NCBI GenBank assembly: GCA_030844895.1
Contig: CM061224.1
Location: 74,966,567-75,030,566, forward strand
Reading direction: 5' to 3'
DNA: 64,000 nucleotides
Source of the DNA: Ambrosia x helenae
Taxonomy: Eukaryota; Streptophyta; Magnoliopsida; Asterales; Asteraceae
Shown: piece after piece, positions 55,076-64,000 of the stretch
Position numbering within the stretch: position 1 is the stretch's first letter
Layout of the letters: every line of letters starts with the position of its first letter
The notes under the pieces: generated by a model
Seen by the model: only the letters and a program-made list of their open reading frames with translations
Databases searched by the model: none
What the model was told of the DNA's origin: nothing
Made by a program: the position numbers and the translations under genes

Positions 55076-56550
55076 CACTGAAAGTTACCTTGCCAACTTG
55101 ACGCAAAACATTGGAGAAACTCTTATTCTTGGCGCGTCCACATTGTCGTGTTGGTTTATTTGCCGAATTCAGCTAAAAACATCTTAGTATCAAGGTCAGT
55201 GCTAAGTATTAGTTATAACAACTTGCTAAAGATACAAAATACACCACATCAAAGCACACGCTACATAGATTAACTTGTACCTAGCTGATTAGATGCAACA
55301 TGATATGTTTCAAATGTGATCGTATCCTTAATAAATAGATTTTCAAGCACATCCGAAACCTCGGGACACGAAACTTGTGACTCCGTATTTCATGTAAATA
55401 TGTCAAGAAAATTTTGGAATTTTCATGACCTTGAATCACAAATTAAACAAATTAAAACTAATTCAACCTTCAAACGCAAATACTTCCAGGATCACAAAAA
55501 ATGATTAAAATTGGGAAAAATAAAGAAAACCCTCCAATTATTCATCCACATCTATCTTATACGACAATAATAACATAAACCCAAATACACCCTTTAAAAC
55601 AATCACCTTAATTTGCTTAAGTTCACGCAAACATTGCCTACATAAAAAATCAATTATAAATCCTAGGGTACCAGAGCATAAAGATCAAATCTTTTTCTAA
55701 TTAGCTAATCACAAGTTACAATTAAACACCTATTTCCTTCCTTTACCAAACACTGTCAATACAAAATTTCTTTGAAAAAACTCGATTAAAAAAAAGGCAA
55801 ACCATACAAAATTTTAACACCAAAACTACAAAATCACATGGATATGAATCTTAAATACAGTAAAGATTTGGGTTACGGATAACCTAAGAGAAACATGCCA
55901 GAAAGAACAAACCCTAACAATTAAGAAATAAACCATACCTTTGAGACTCCTACAAATCGAAGAAAACCTGAAGCCATCAAAAACCCAAAGACAAATTAAG
56001 CAAATAGAAAGAAAAGAAAAGGCAAGAATAAAACCTAGGAATTAAGATGTAATAGCTAAGGCATGAGTGTAAGTAGAGCCGGTGGTTTGTGGAGGTGTGG
56101 GTGTGAGAAATTGCTTCAGAGCTTAGGGTTATATCATTAGTTTGAGGGATTCCAAATCATTTTCGAAATTATGGGTCTTAAATTGGAAATCAGTTACAAG
56201 CCTGTTGGTTTGCATACAGAATGGATGAAGGCTGGTAGGTAACTGATGACTTGGGTTAATCTTTTAGCTGCACAAGAGATATATACAATTGGAAGCAAAA
56301 GTTGTACATAAGGGGCATAAAAGGAAGAAAATGGTAAAAGTTAGAGATTTATGCATGAGACTTTTTGTATGCCATCTTAAAATGATGGTGAAATTACCTT
56401 TTTACCCATCTCTCCTCCTTAATAAGGTAACATAGATAAAAAGCCATTCAGTTAATAAAATTATTCATTCACACATAAGTTATGTGACATAACCATAACC
56501 AACTTCATAGTTGGGTTATTAAAAACCATAAAAGAACCACGTTTATTAAT
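54241..56550 (-). other. Mostly intergenic; possible spliced transcript on the minus strand
   Basis: A (TA)n run lies at about 55047-55072. On the minus strand 55172-55089 is open and bordered by TTTTTAG and a GTAACT donor (frame reads LNSANKPTRQCGRAKNKSFS). Further donor-like sites (CTCAAAG/GTATGG at about 55940) lie upstream. No family was recognised, and a non-coding transcript or chance is equally possible. Confidence 0.2.
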
Positions 56551-56564
56551 TGTTCGAAGTTATA

Positions 56565-56790
56565 TTTTTTTTTTTTTTGAACAACCAACAAATTGGAATC
56601 ACTCACGGAACACTGGAGCATCATCGTGCCACCAATGTTGCCACGCGATCATATTCTACCACCAAGTCACCAATTCAGGAGGAAACTTATAATTATGAGA
56701 AAACCCCCTTTGTGAGATTCGAACCCAGGACCTTATGGTCCCTAAGTCTTATCTCACCACCAAGATGCCGCTTGGCTATAATTCATTCAG
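56565..56790 (-). mobile_element. tRNA-derived SINE, copy 1
   Basis: Read on the minus strand: box A-like TATAGCCAAGCGG (56767-56780), box B-like CCTGGGTTCGAATCTC (56714-56729), a body of about 130 bp, then GTTGGTTGTTC and a poly(A) tail (T run 56565-56578). These are hallmarks of a polymerase III-promoted SINE. No target duplication was confirmed. Confidence 0.75.
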
Positions 56791-56846
56791 TCATTTTGAT
56801 TTTCGTTTTAAGAAAAGATTTTTTTTTCGTTTTTTCTGCTCACCCC

Positions 56847-57170
56847 TTTTTTTAACGACCAACAAACATTTCTGCCCGACTACGCAGGGGAGTCCCCACA
56901 CTTTGGACAAACCCCCATGACCAACCCAATGGAGGGCCCATACGTACCTCGGGCGGCTGGCGTAGTCAGGTCCGCCCATGCAGTTCCCGAAACCAGGGAA
57001 AACCCAAACCATCACCCGCCCGTAGGCACGACGGTGAAGGATTGGTAAAACCCGGGCGAGATCAGAACTCGAACTCGTGACCATAGGCCAGGAGTCATCC
57101 ATCATTTCTCATTATGTCCCTCATGGGAATCGAACCTAAGACCCCCAGAATTGCTACTTCGAAAAAGTAG
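56847..57170 (-). mobile_element. tRNA-derived SINE, copy 2 (possibly dimeric)
   Basis: Minus strand: GGTTCGATTCCC at about 57124-57136 is a perfect box B, and a second box B-like GGTCACGAGTTCGAGTTC lies at about 57065-57082. The body ends TTGTTGGTCGTT plus poly(A) (T run 56847-56853). It shares its 3' tail with copy 1, suggesting one family, and it truncates the L1 at its right. Two box B motifs suggest a dimer or two merged SINEs. Confidence 0.65.
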
Positions 57171-58557
57171 GATGTAGGTAAAACCGTCGGGCCCAGGAGC
57201 TTTGTCACACCCACAACCGAAAACCTCAACCTTAATTTCTGCTTCAGAAAACAGGCGAATAATATCAATAGCTTCCTGCACATTCAATTTCTTAATACCA
57301 AAGCAATCTAAATACGGCCGAATGCCACGATCTTCAATAAATTTGTCGCGAAAGAACCGAAAAACCTCCCGCTTAATCAAATTCGGCTTGGAAATCCATA
57401 TACCATCCACTAAAAAACCTGGAATACAGTTACTCACCCGCCTACTATTAATCAAGCCATGAAAGTAATGTGTATTCTCATCCCCCTCCTTAGCCCAACG
57501 AACTCGCGCCTTTTGTCTAAGGTCTGTCGTCTTGCATTCATCTATCTCCACGATTCTTTTGTTAGCTTCTTCATAGACCCACGTTTCAGCCTCTCTCCAA
57601 TCTCGAACTTCCAAACACCCAACCAACTCCTCTATCTCGGCTCGCAACCCGGTTTCCTCTTCCTTCTCATCAGCCGCAACCTTATGAGCCCAAGAAGCTA
57701 ATACACCTTTTAGCCTCCTAAGCTTATAAAATAAAATCAAGTCAGGCGGCCCCGTGAAGTTCCCATCTTTCAAACCATTTAATACAACTTCATCAAAACC
57801 CTCCTTTTGCAAACACAAGTTGAAAAAAACGGAACGGCTTTACACCTAAATTCTGCGATTCCACACATAAAAGCAACGGACAATGATCAGACTCTTGACG
57901 AAAAAGAGTCCGGTAAACCGTACTCGGGTAACCATTAAAGAAATCCCAACATACAAATATACAATCAATGCGACTGAGTTTTTGGCCTGCTTTGAACGTG
58001 AACTTCATGCCCCGCAAACCAAATTCGAACAGACCCGAACCATCAAGGAATTCATTAAAATCACTCGACTCCACCAAATTAAACATAGAATTCCTCCTCT
58101 CCGAGCTATCCCGAACACAATTAAAGTCACCTCCAACCACCCAATAACCGCCATTAACTTGCATAAACCCCGCTAAATCTTCCCAAAGACTTCTCTTATC
58201 CGCCGAAGACTGAGGAGCATACACATTTAGCACCGTAAATGATTTACCACTAGCAACAATCACACCCGAAACCGCCATAAACCAACGCCTCTTCGTAACA
58301 GAACTCATGACGAACCTTTTGGAATCCCACATAGAGACGAGGCCACCAGAACGGCCCGACGCTCCCACCCAATCACTTTGATACATACCCGACCCCCAGT
58401 ACTCATCCGTGCTTTGAATAACCTCGAACTGTGTTTCTTGCAACAAAAGAAAATCCACATCGTTCTCAACCCTCATCTTCCTAACCCAAGCTCCTTTCTT
58501 ATCCGACAAATTCCTCCCCGATCCCAACCCTCTAATATTTAACGAGAGAATATTCAT
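57171..58557 (-). pseudogene. L1 ORF2: AP-like endonuclease and N-terminal reverse transcriptase, truncated
   Basis: Starts MNILSLNIRGLGSG at 58557; the ATG overlaps the ORF1 stop as ATGA. Endonuclease motifs are LLLQETQ, VVGGDFNCV and the catalytic SDHCPLL near 57860. A frameshift near 57800-57818 separates it from the RT part (RVRWAKEGDENTHYFHGL, GCGCDKAPGPDGFTY). The RT active-site box is absent. Confidence 0.85.
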
Positions 58558-60287
58558 ATTTTAACCACTTGACAACCTTCTTCCTCAATAGACTTGGAAA
58601 TATCATCTACAAAAGAATCAATGTTAGACGCTCCAAGTGCCTTACCCAATGTAATAGTCGCAGATACTTCTTCGGATGCTACCTCCTCCATTCTTTGGGA
58701 TAAATCAACCTGACCCGTATCTTCATTAGACCCATTCAGAATAACGTTATCCACTAACAATTCCTTATTCAAATCTGGAGTAAGGAAGTTGATAGGGGAC
58801 TCCTGAGAACATACACCATTTTGCTCAACTATAGAACCCGCATTTAGAACATAAATAAAGCGATCTATATCAAACGGATCACTTCCTTCTCTCGATCTTT
58901 TCTTTGGTCGTTCCTGCTCTGTAGGAGAGACTGACTTGTCACCTCTTAATTTCTTCCGAGAAAACTTGCCTCTCTTCTTTTTAACACATTTCCTCTGAAC
59001 ACATTCCACGTTTGCATTAATATCTTCTTCCGCATAAACCAAGCCATCCCGGGAATGTATCTCTTCACCAAATTCAGAGGACATTTGCGGTTGTTCGTTG
59101 CCGTGATTCGAATCTTTCTCGTTAACCCCCTACTGCTCCGTCCCCATCCTTGTATCCACCTCCTCGTTAGAAGACGAATCCGACAATATCTCATCATCCC
59201 TCACATCCAAAATACCATCAGGTATCCACTCCCCATATTCTTCCTCAACCAATACTGAAAACACCTCTTCCTTCCACTTCAAAGACACCTTCTCAACAAT
59301 TCTATCAACTTTAGTAACAAGAACACCCACCATAGCATATGATAACTCATGATCTGAATCCACACATTGAGCCAATTGTACCACCACTCCCACTTTCGCA
59401 CCAATCTCATTAAAAAACACACTAACTGAAAGGCAAACTGGAACACCAAACATTTTTATCCATGCAATACGTTCAAACCGCACCACTTGACCCTTCCAAC
59501 ATTCCAACGACTCAAAAACTTGTCCCCACTCGTCTCTATTGTCGAGGGAAGCCTGTTTGTCTAACGTATTACTAAATACCAACATAACCCTTAACCCATC
59601 AACATACTTTATAGATACCATGCCTCCAATCAATGGATACAATACAGTATTCAACTTCGTAAGAAAACCAAATTCTTTCACCCTCCCAAGCAAACTTACC
59701 TCGTACCATGAAGAATAAGGATTAACATTGGGGTCAACAATTACCTCCATCACCCCTTCATCCGGTTCTTTGTTAAGTAATGTATCGCGAAACGATCTAT
59801 TACCCATCACCTTGGTACCCATCTTAGCACCACTATCCATATTCAAACCCTCCCCCACCTCATGTACCATGGCTTCCTTACTAGCCTCCTTCTCCTTAAC
59901 CGGCTGCCAATGCCGGTCATTCGTTCTTTATACCTTCTGACCATCCACAAAACGGGATAAAGAAATAAAAAGCTTGTAACTACCAATCCATATATCATTC
60001 AGATTGTTCTTAAGTTTCTCCACATCTTTAACGTTAACGAAGGAAACAAACCCAAAACGTTTACCCAACTTGTCTAACTTCCTAGCAATATACGTACCAT
60101 GGATCTCTCCAAAAGCCTACAAAACTTGAACGGTGTCATTGGATCCACATTTACCCGGAAGATTCGAAACGAAAAACTTCGTAATCACCCCTCTTGTTGC
60201 CGTATTACCATCAGATCTAGACTTCCTACCCTTCATATGATCAACATCGTACCAAGTATCCTCTTTGTAGCGATCTCTACCCTCCAT
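58554..60287 (-). pseudogene. L1 ORF1 with RNA-recognition motif
   Basis: Starts MEGRDRYKEDT at 60287. The RRM core reads ITKFFVSNLPG and GKRFGFVSFVNV, as in the plant L1 clade whose ORF1 carries an RRM (described for sugar-beet BNR elements). There is an in-frame TAG inside the RRM (about 60118). A DUF4283-like central part lies at 59870-59130, another in-frame TAG at about 59128, and a basic C-terminal part (KKKRGKFSRKKLRG) runs to 58554. The protein would bind RNA and shuttle the L1 transcript. Confidence 0.75.
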
Positions 60288-60348
60288 GTTGTTGAAAAAA
60301 CCTTTTCGCCGCCACTCCTATTTTCTCGAAGAAAAAACCCTAGATTCA

Positions 60349-61389
60349 TGTGACAACCTGCACCCTTCACTTTTCATAAATGTGCATATTTGGTCCCTCA
60401 ACTATTTCAAAATTTTCATTTTTAACCCTCGTATTTTAATAGGACCAAAATTCACAATTTAATAAAACTTATAATTTTTATAAGTAAAAGTATGCACGTT
60501 TTATACTCACATCTACACCCGAGCACGTATGTTTCAAACCTTGATACTCAAAGCCCTTAATTTTCGGTCCTAAAACAACTTAGAAACCGAAGGAAACAAG
60601 TCCATAAATTAAAATTGATTAAATTAGAAAAAATGATTTTTTTTAGCTCTCGCGGTCCGCTGAGACAGTCAAACAGTCAAAGTCCTAGTCAAAGTCCCAG
60701 TCAAAATCCTAGTCAAAGTCCTAGTCAAATAGTCAATTCATCTTAAAACCTTACTTTATTGTGTTGACCAATTTTAAAGCCTAATTGAATCCAAAATTAG
60801 TATAAAAACCCACCTATGACCCATTACACTTTGCACCTCTAAATCGATGTTTCAATTTGATTAAACTCTCCCTCATACCTTTCTTCTATAGTATATTACT
60901 TCTACATTTGAAGCTTTGATTATAAGCTCTTCTAATTGGCGAATTGGAAGCTGGATATTTTTCTTATTCGGTTTATTTTCTTCTAAATTGGACTAGTTTT
61001 GTTGTTGAGTCTTTGGATTGCTTGCATTTTCACGCTCGCTTAGTCATCTAGTTATTTGGCGAAAGTGAGTATATCTTTCCCCTTTTTCATGTTTTACACT
61101 TTTGGGGTGACTCATGTACGCTTATTACTTCACACACTTAATCATGCTTTAATCTATATTCACAATCGCAATTCTTGTATGTGTTTTACTTGTTGATTCG
61201 CTGATAGTGTGTACTTATGACCTTAATCATTAACCGGTGTGGGCCTAGCATAGCAATAAATAGTACTTGACTATTGTTATGTGTAAACTACTTGCTTTGT
61301 CGCATACTATATATAATCATACTATTTGGCGACTACTATACATATATACTAGATATCCCATTATTCTTGGATATCATTTTTACTCTAAA
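60349..61389 (+). repeat. Possible Ty3-type LTR fragment
   Basis: Begins TGTGACAACCTGCACC, a start I associate with plant Ty3 LTRs, then GGTCCCTCAACTATT. Tandem AGTCAAAGTCCT units (12 bp, about 60668-60735) follow, then an AT-rich stretch with TACATATATACTAG. No primer site or second LTR was seen, so the class is uncertain. Confidence 0.35.
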
Positions 61390-61896
61390 GGTTTGATTTG
61401 TGGAGAACACTCTTGGATAGAATCCTGACTAGGTATGCGCTCCAGAAAAGGAACATTTGAATGCAAGAGAGTGGGTGTGTTTTCTGCAATGAACCGGTAG
61501 AGACTTCTTTACATCTATTCACAGGTTGTTGGTTAGCGGATGCGGTTTGGCAAGGAATCGCAAATTGGTGCAAGTTGCCTCCCCTGCTTTTATTTTCGGT
61601 TGAAGATGTGTTAAGCTTTCAAAGTGATATCAATCATATCATTGGAAATAAGTTTAAGAGAAAGGTATTTTCAGGCATTATTAGAAGTGATCGGCAAATT
61701 GTTAGTGATGTTAGATCATTGAGTTTTTGTGGTATAAAAGTAGGGGTAAGGATGTTTGTGTGGATTGGGTAGGTTGGAATTCTTTTAATTTTGAGATGAT
61801 GTAATGTTGTTGCCTCTGTTTTCTCCAACTTGGAGATAACCGGTTTGGCGTGTGTTTTTAATGAAGTAATCTTTCAAAAAAAAAAAAAAAAAAAAA
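61390..61896 (+). mobile_element. 5'-truncated LINE, 3' end with poly(A)
   Basis: The plus-strand frame reads RTLLDRILTRYALQKRN, then after a stop CVFCNEPVETSLHLFTGC. This is the zinc-binding domain at the end of plant L1 reverse transcriptases (CX2CX7HX4C). It is followed by the 3'UTR and a 21-base poly(A) at 61876-61896. It is a separate insertion from the minus-strand L1. Confidence 0.8.
61461..61769 (+). pseudogene. L1 reverse transcriptase zinc-binding domain remnant
   Basis: MQESGCVFCNEPVETSLHLF to VGVRMFVWIG. Only the last about 100 residues of ORF2 remain; upstream codons carry a stop. Confidence 0.75.
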
Positions 61897-62760
61897 GTAA
61901 AACCTTACCCTTATCCCTACAAACTAAAACAACAATTAATATAAAACCGTTTTTTTTACCTAAAACCCAATGTTTTAAAACCCGGTTTAAAACGGCCGGT
62001 TGAACCGTTATACCACTTATCGGTGTCTTGCCCGACACGAATCAATCCGGTATTTTAGAAAAACGGTAAAGGATTTGAACCGCCGGTAAATTCTGGTATA
62101 CCGGTACCGACACAAGGTTAAACTTTAGATTTTATCGGGCCATAGTGATGATACAAAAAAACAAGTGTGGTGAGTAAGAACATGAACTGGTTTCTTAGAC
62201 ACAAAGTTATTTGTTATATATGTAACTTATCTAATGTAATTTTAGTATATTTTGATTATTGGTAACTAAAACTTCTTATCAAAGATTGTAGAAAACGAAA
62301 ACGATTATACTTTTGTTGACGAGGATGACGATGATTATGAATTTTATCTTTTAAGCAATCATAAATTTAATGCATTCAACACTCTAATTGCATAAACCTA
62401 ATATACCCTTTCATATAAAAAAAAACTTTGTTGAAAAATTGGGTACTTTTGGATTATTATTTTATTATGGATTCACTTTTAAATTATTTTTCATTATAAA
62501 ATCATGTATTATTGGATTACTTTTTGATTTGATCGGTTTTAAAAACATTGCTAAAACCTAGTAAACTTGTTTTAAAACCTATAAAAACCATTTTTTTTAA
62601 ACCGGTCTTAGATGGGAATAAGAAACCGGTATACAACCTAGCGGTTTGGAGAGGGTTCGGACCAGTTTACCACAAACCGTTTTTTTAATCGATTTGTTTT
62701 TTTTTTCCATCTCGGTTTTTTTTACATGTCTACCCCTAATGACAAAAAAAAGAAGTGTGA
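61897..62760. other. Intergenic; possible degraded DNA transposon
   Basis: CCGGTT / AACCGG-rich ends at about 61975-62110 and 62585-62695 in roughly opposite orientation around an AT-rich centre suggest a MITE or hAT-like remnant. No target duplication was verified. A poly(A) run of about 24 bases lies at 62838-62861, just before TIM10. Confidence 0.3.
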
Positions 62761-62861
62761 CAAAAAAATGTCAAAACTAAAACTATTGTGGTCTAAACTG
62801 AAAAACAAACACACTTTTTTACATTCCTAAAACCCTAAAAAAAAAAAAAAAAAAAAAAAAA

Positions 62862-63029
62862 CCCAAACCCTAACATCTCTGTCTCACTCGCCTCTCTTTC
62901 AGGTAAAAGATTTCAAGATCAAAACCCAGTTTTTATACTCTTTTCATCATATTTTAATAATGTTATTATTAAGCGTTGATCCATTTTTTGCAGGTTACTG
63001 TCAAATTCTTTGTTTCTTCACATTCTACA
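62862..63029 (+). other. TIM10 5'UTR with intron
   Basis: The leader ends TCTTTCAG/GTAAAAG at 62902/62903. The intron 62903-62993 ends TTTTTTGCAG, and the second UTR exon 62994-63029 leads to the ATG. The transcription start was not determined. Confidence 0.6.
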
Positions 63030-63074
63030 ATGGCTGCTAATAATAATCCACCGAATGCATTGGAAAAGGAACAG
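63030..63074 (+). CDS. TIM10, mitochondrial intermembrane-space chaperone, first coding exon
   Basis: MAANNNPPNALEKEQ, ending at a GTAATG donor in phase 0. The short variable N-terminus precedes the conserved small-TIM helix encoded by the next exon. In the family, TIM10 pairs with TIM9 as a hexamer that carries hydrophobic inner-membrane precursors across the intermembrane space. The twin CX3C motifs that define the family would be in the exon beyond the window edge. Confidence 0.82.
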
Positions 63075-63666
63075 GTAATGTTTTAAATTTTATGTTTTCT
63101 TTCAAATTTGAGCTTTGAATGTTTTAGGTTTTGTGATAATTTATGGGCCGTTGATTTTATGGGATTATAGTTTGATTTGAACAAATTAGGGTTTAGCTTT
63201 AGGGATGATGAAGTGATTGTGCTTTGATATATATGTTTTATATAATTGAAGGAATGTTTAATAGCATGATGGAGCTGATTTATTTGATGTTTACTTTCAA
63301 ATTGAGCTTTTAATGGTTTGGTTTTAGAGAAAATTTATGCAATTACAGTGTAGTTTGAACAAATTAGGGTTAGGGTCATAGACTCATAGTTTAAATAAAA
63401 CGGCTGAGGCGCTGAGAAAACGTGTATGAGGCGGCGCCTCATGGGGTTATTTTGTACGACGCTTTTAAGAGCCGGGGTTGTAAGAAAATGTGCGCCTCAT
63501 GGAGTTATGTGTGTTTTTGATGTTTTAGACTTTCTGTGTGTCAGTTATTTTGTTTTTGGTGTTTCGGTTGTGTTTTGATGTATTTGTTTATGAAATTGAA
63601 GGAATGTTTAAAAGCATGATGGAGTTGATGAGGCTAATTGGTTTGATGTGTTATATGGTTTTGTAG
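63075..63666 (+). other. TIM10 intron between coding exons
   Basis: Donor GTAATG, acceptor TTTTGTAG. Contains a GC-rich repeat with the perfect palindrome GAGGCGGCGCCTC at about 63431-63443. The two similar stretches near 63105-63270 and 63300-63620 (GGAATGTTTAATAGCATGATGGAG and GGAATGTTTAAAAGC units) suggest an internal duplication. Confidence 0.6.
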
Positions 63667-63719
63667 ATATTTGGAATGGCAGAGAAGGAGATGGAGTACA
63701 GGGTTGAATTGTTTAACAA
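63667..63719 (+). CDS. TIM10, second coding exon (gene continues beyond the window)
   Basis: IFGMAEKEMEYRVELFN and the first two bases of a Lys codon, then donor GTAAGT (phase 2). MEYRVELFNK is the near-invariant start of helix 1 in plant TIM10. The remaining exon or exons with the cysteine motifs lie to the right of 64000, so integrity cannot be judged. Confidence 0.88.
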
Positions 63720-64000
63720 GTAAGTTTTCGATCATTTGGATAGTTTGATTGGGTTGGAATTACATTTGGACGAATTGTATTTTAAAACTGTAAGTAGTTT
63801 ATTAGATATGCTTTGAGATCTTAGCATAAAAAGTGTTCTTTTTATCTTGAAAATTTGTAGTTGTAACATGCTTGACTAAAAAGCTTCCTTGATAATCTGT
63901 GAGGCAAGCTTTGTTTTCTTTTGAATTTGATTATAGTTAAACCTTAGTGATCCGTGCGCAGCAGTTTTTGGGACCTATACGCCTTGTAGTGATGGAAGCA
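63720..64000 (+). other. TIM10 intron, partial
   Basis: Non-coding sequence to the window edge. No further exon was recognised. Confidence 0.6.

Larger units (their letters stand above)
57171..60348 (-). mobile_element. LINE (plant L1), 3'-truncated
   Basis: Minus strand order: short 5'UTR, ORF1 with RNA-recognition motif, ORF2 with endonuclease, and the start of reverse transcriptase. The RT stops just after KAPGPDGFTY, so its catalytic boxes, zinc-binding domain and tail are missing; SINE copy 2 sits at the break. An L1 copy normally keeps its 3' end, so a deletion or later insertion must have removed it. Confidence 0.85.

Noticed and set aside
56700..56790. Functional tRNA gene
   Set aside because: Box A and B sequences are present, but no cloverleaf can be formed and the unit has a poly(A) tail, so it is a SINE.
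57124..57142. tRNA gene at the perfect box B GGTTCGATTCC
   Set aside because: There is no matching acceptor stem or anticodon arm; it is part of a SINE tail-to-head structure.
57171..61896. One L1 inverted by twin priming
   Set aside because: The minus-strand 5' part and plus-strand 3' part are separated by 1 kb of unrelated LTR-like sequence and do not abut, so two independent insertions are simpler.
8082..63719. Functional clustering of two mitochondrial genes (mS34 and TIM10)
   Set aside because: They are about 14 kb apart with unrelated genes and transposons between, and plant nuclear genes are not organised by pathway here. Coincidence is the simplest reading.

Overview
This is nuclear DNA of a flowering plant. 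It is AT-rich and dominated by LTR retrotransposons, with plant L1 LINEs, tRNA-derived SINEs and a Mutator-like element, and it holds three intron-style host genes. The Copia families, and above all the large extra ORF that several of them carry, resemble elements I associate with Asteraceae (lettuce, sunflower, Tanacetum relatives). That placement is from memory and was not searched.

Layout. 1-5307: 3' part of a Sirevirus-like Copia element (A, +) with an intact 1218-codon extra ORF ('aORF') and a 3' LTR; it sits in the leader of a decayed Copia (E, +, 5308-7993). 8082-49076: one host gene for mitoribosomal protein mS34, with exons at 8082-8342, about 23441-23486 and 48970-49076. Its introns are about 15.1 kb and 25.5 kb long and are full of transposons. 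Intron 1 holds a complete Copia (F, -, 8619-19943, TSD CGATT) and the remnant of another LTR element (G, about 20147-22470). Intron 2 holds a Copia (C, -, 24340-48523, TSD CATAT). Inside C lie a 14.85-kb Sirevirus-like element (B, -, 28393-43242, TSD TAGCC) and a truncated relative (D, -, 44329 to about 48165). 49077-64000: a 242-bp foldback, a small secreted cysteine-rich (prolamin-like/ECA1-type) gene, a Mutator-like element with a 9-bp TSD, SINEs, L1 pieces, and the 5' half of TIM10, which runs off the right edge.

Main discovery candidate. A, B and D carry homologous aORFs between pol and the 3' LTR. All three share one upstream plan: an array of short CACATTCG(A/C)CC-type motifs in both orientations, a TATA box, a splice donor about 140 bp further on, a 5'UTR intron, and an acceptor 0-8 bp before the ATG. 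In all three the aORF stop codon directly abuts the polypurine tract. This looks like a self-contained, spliced transcription unit inside a Copia element. It encodes a large protein with no signal peptide or membrane segment: two conserved globular domains joined by a basic, coiled-coil and very acidic linker. Family F instead carries a different extra ORF as an in-frame extension of Pol.

Chronology inferred from nesting and LTR divergence: C is older than B (two 515-bp LTRs, about 4 differences by eye); F is intermediate (about 30 differences over about 695 bp). All element ORFs except A's aORF contain stops or frameshifts. Exon models and all LTR, TSD, PBS and PPT coordinates were read by eye.
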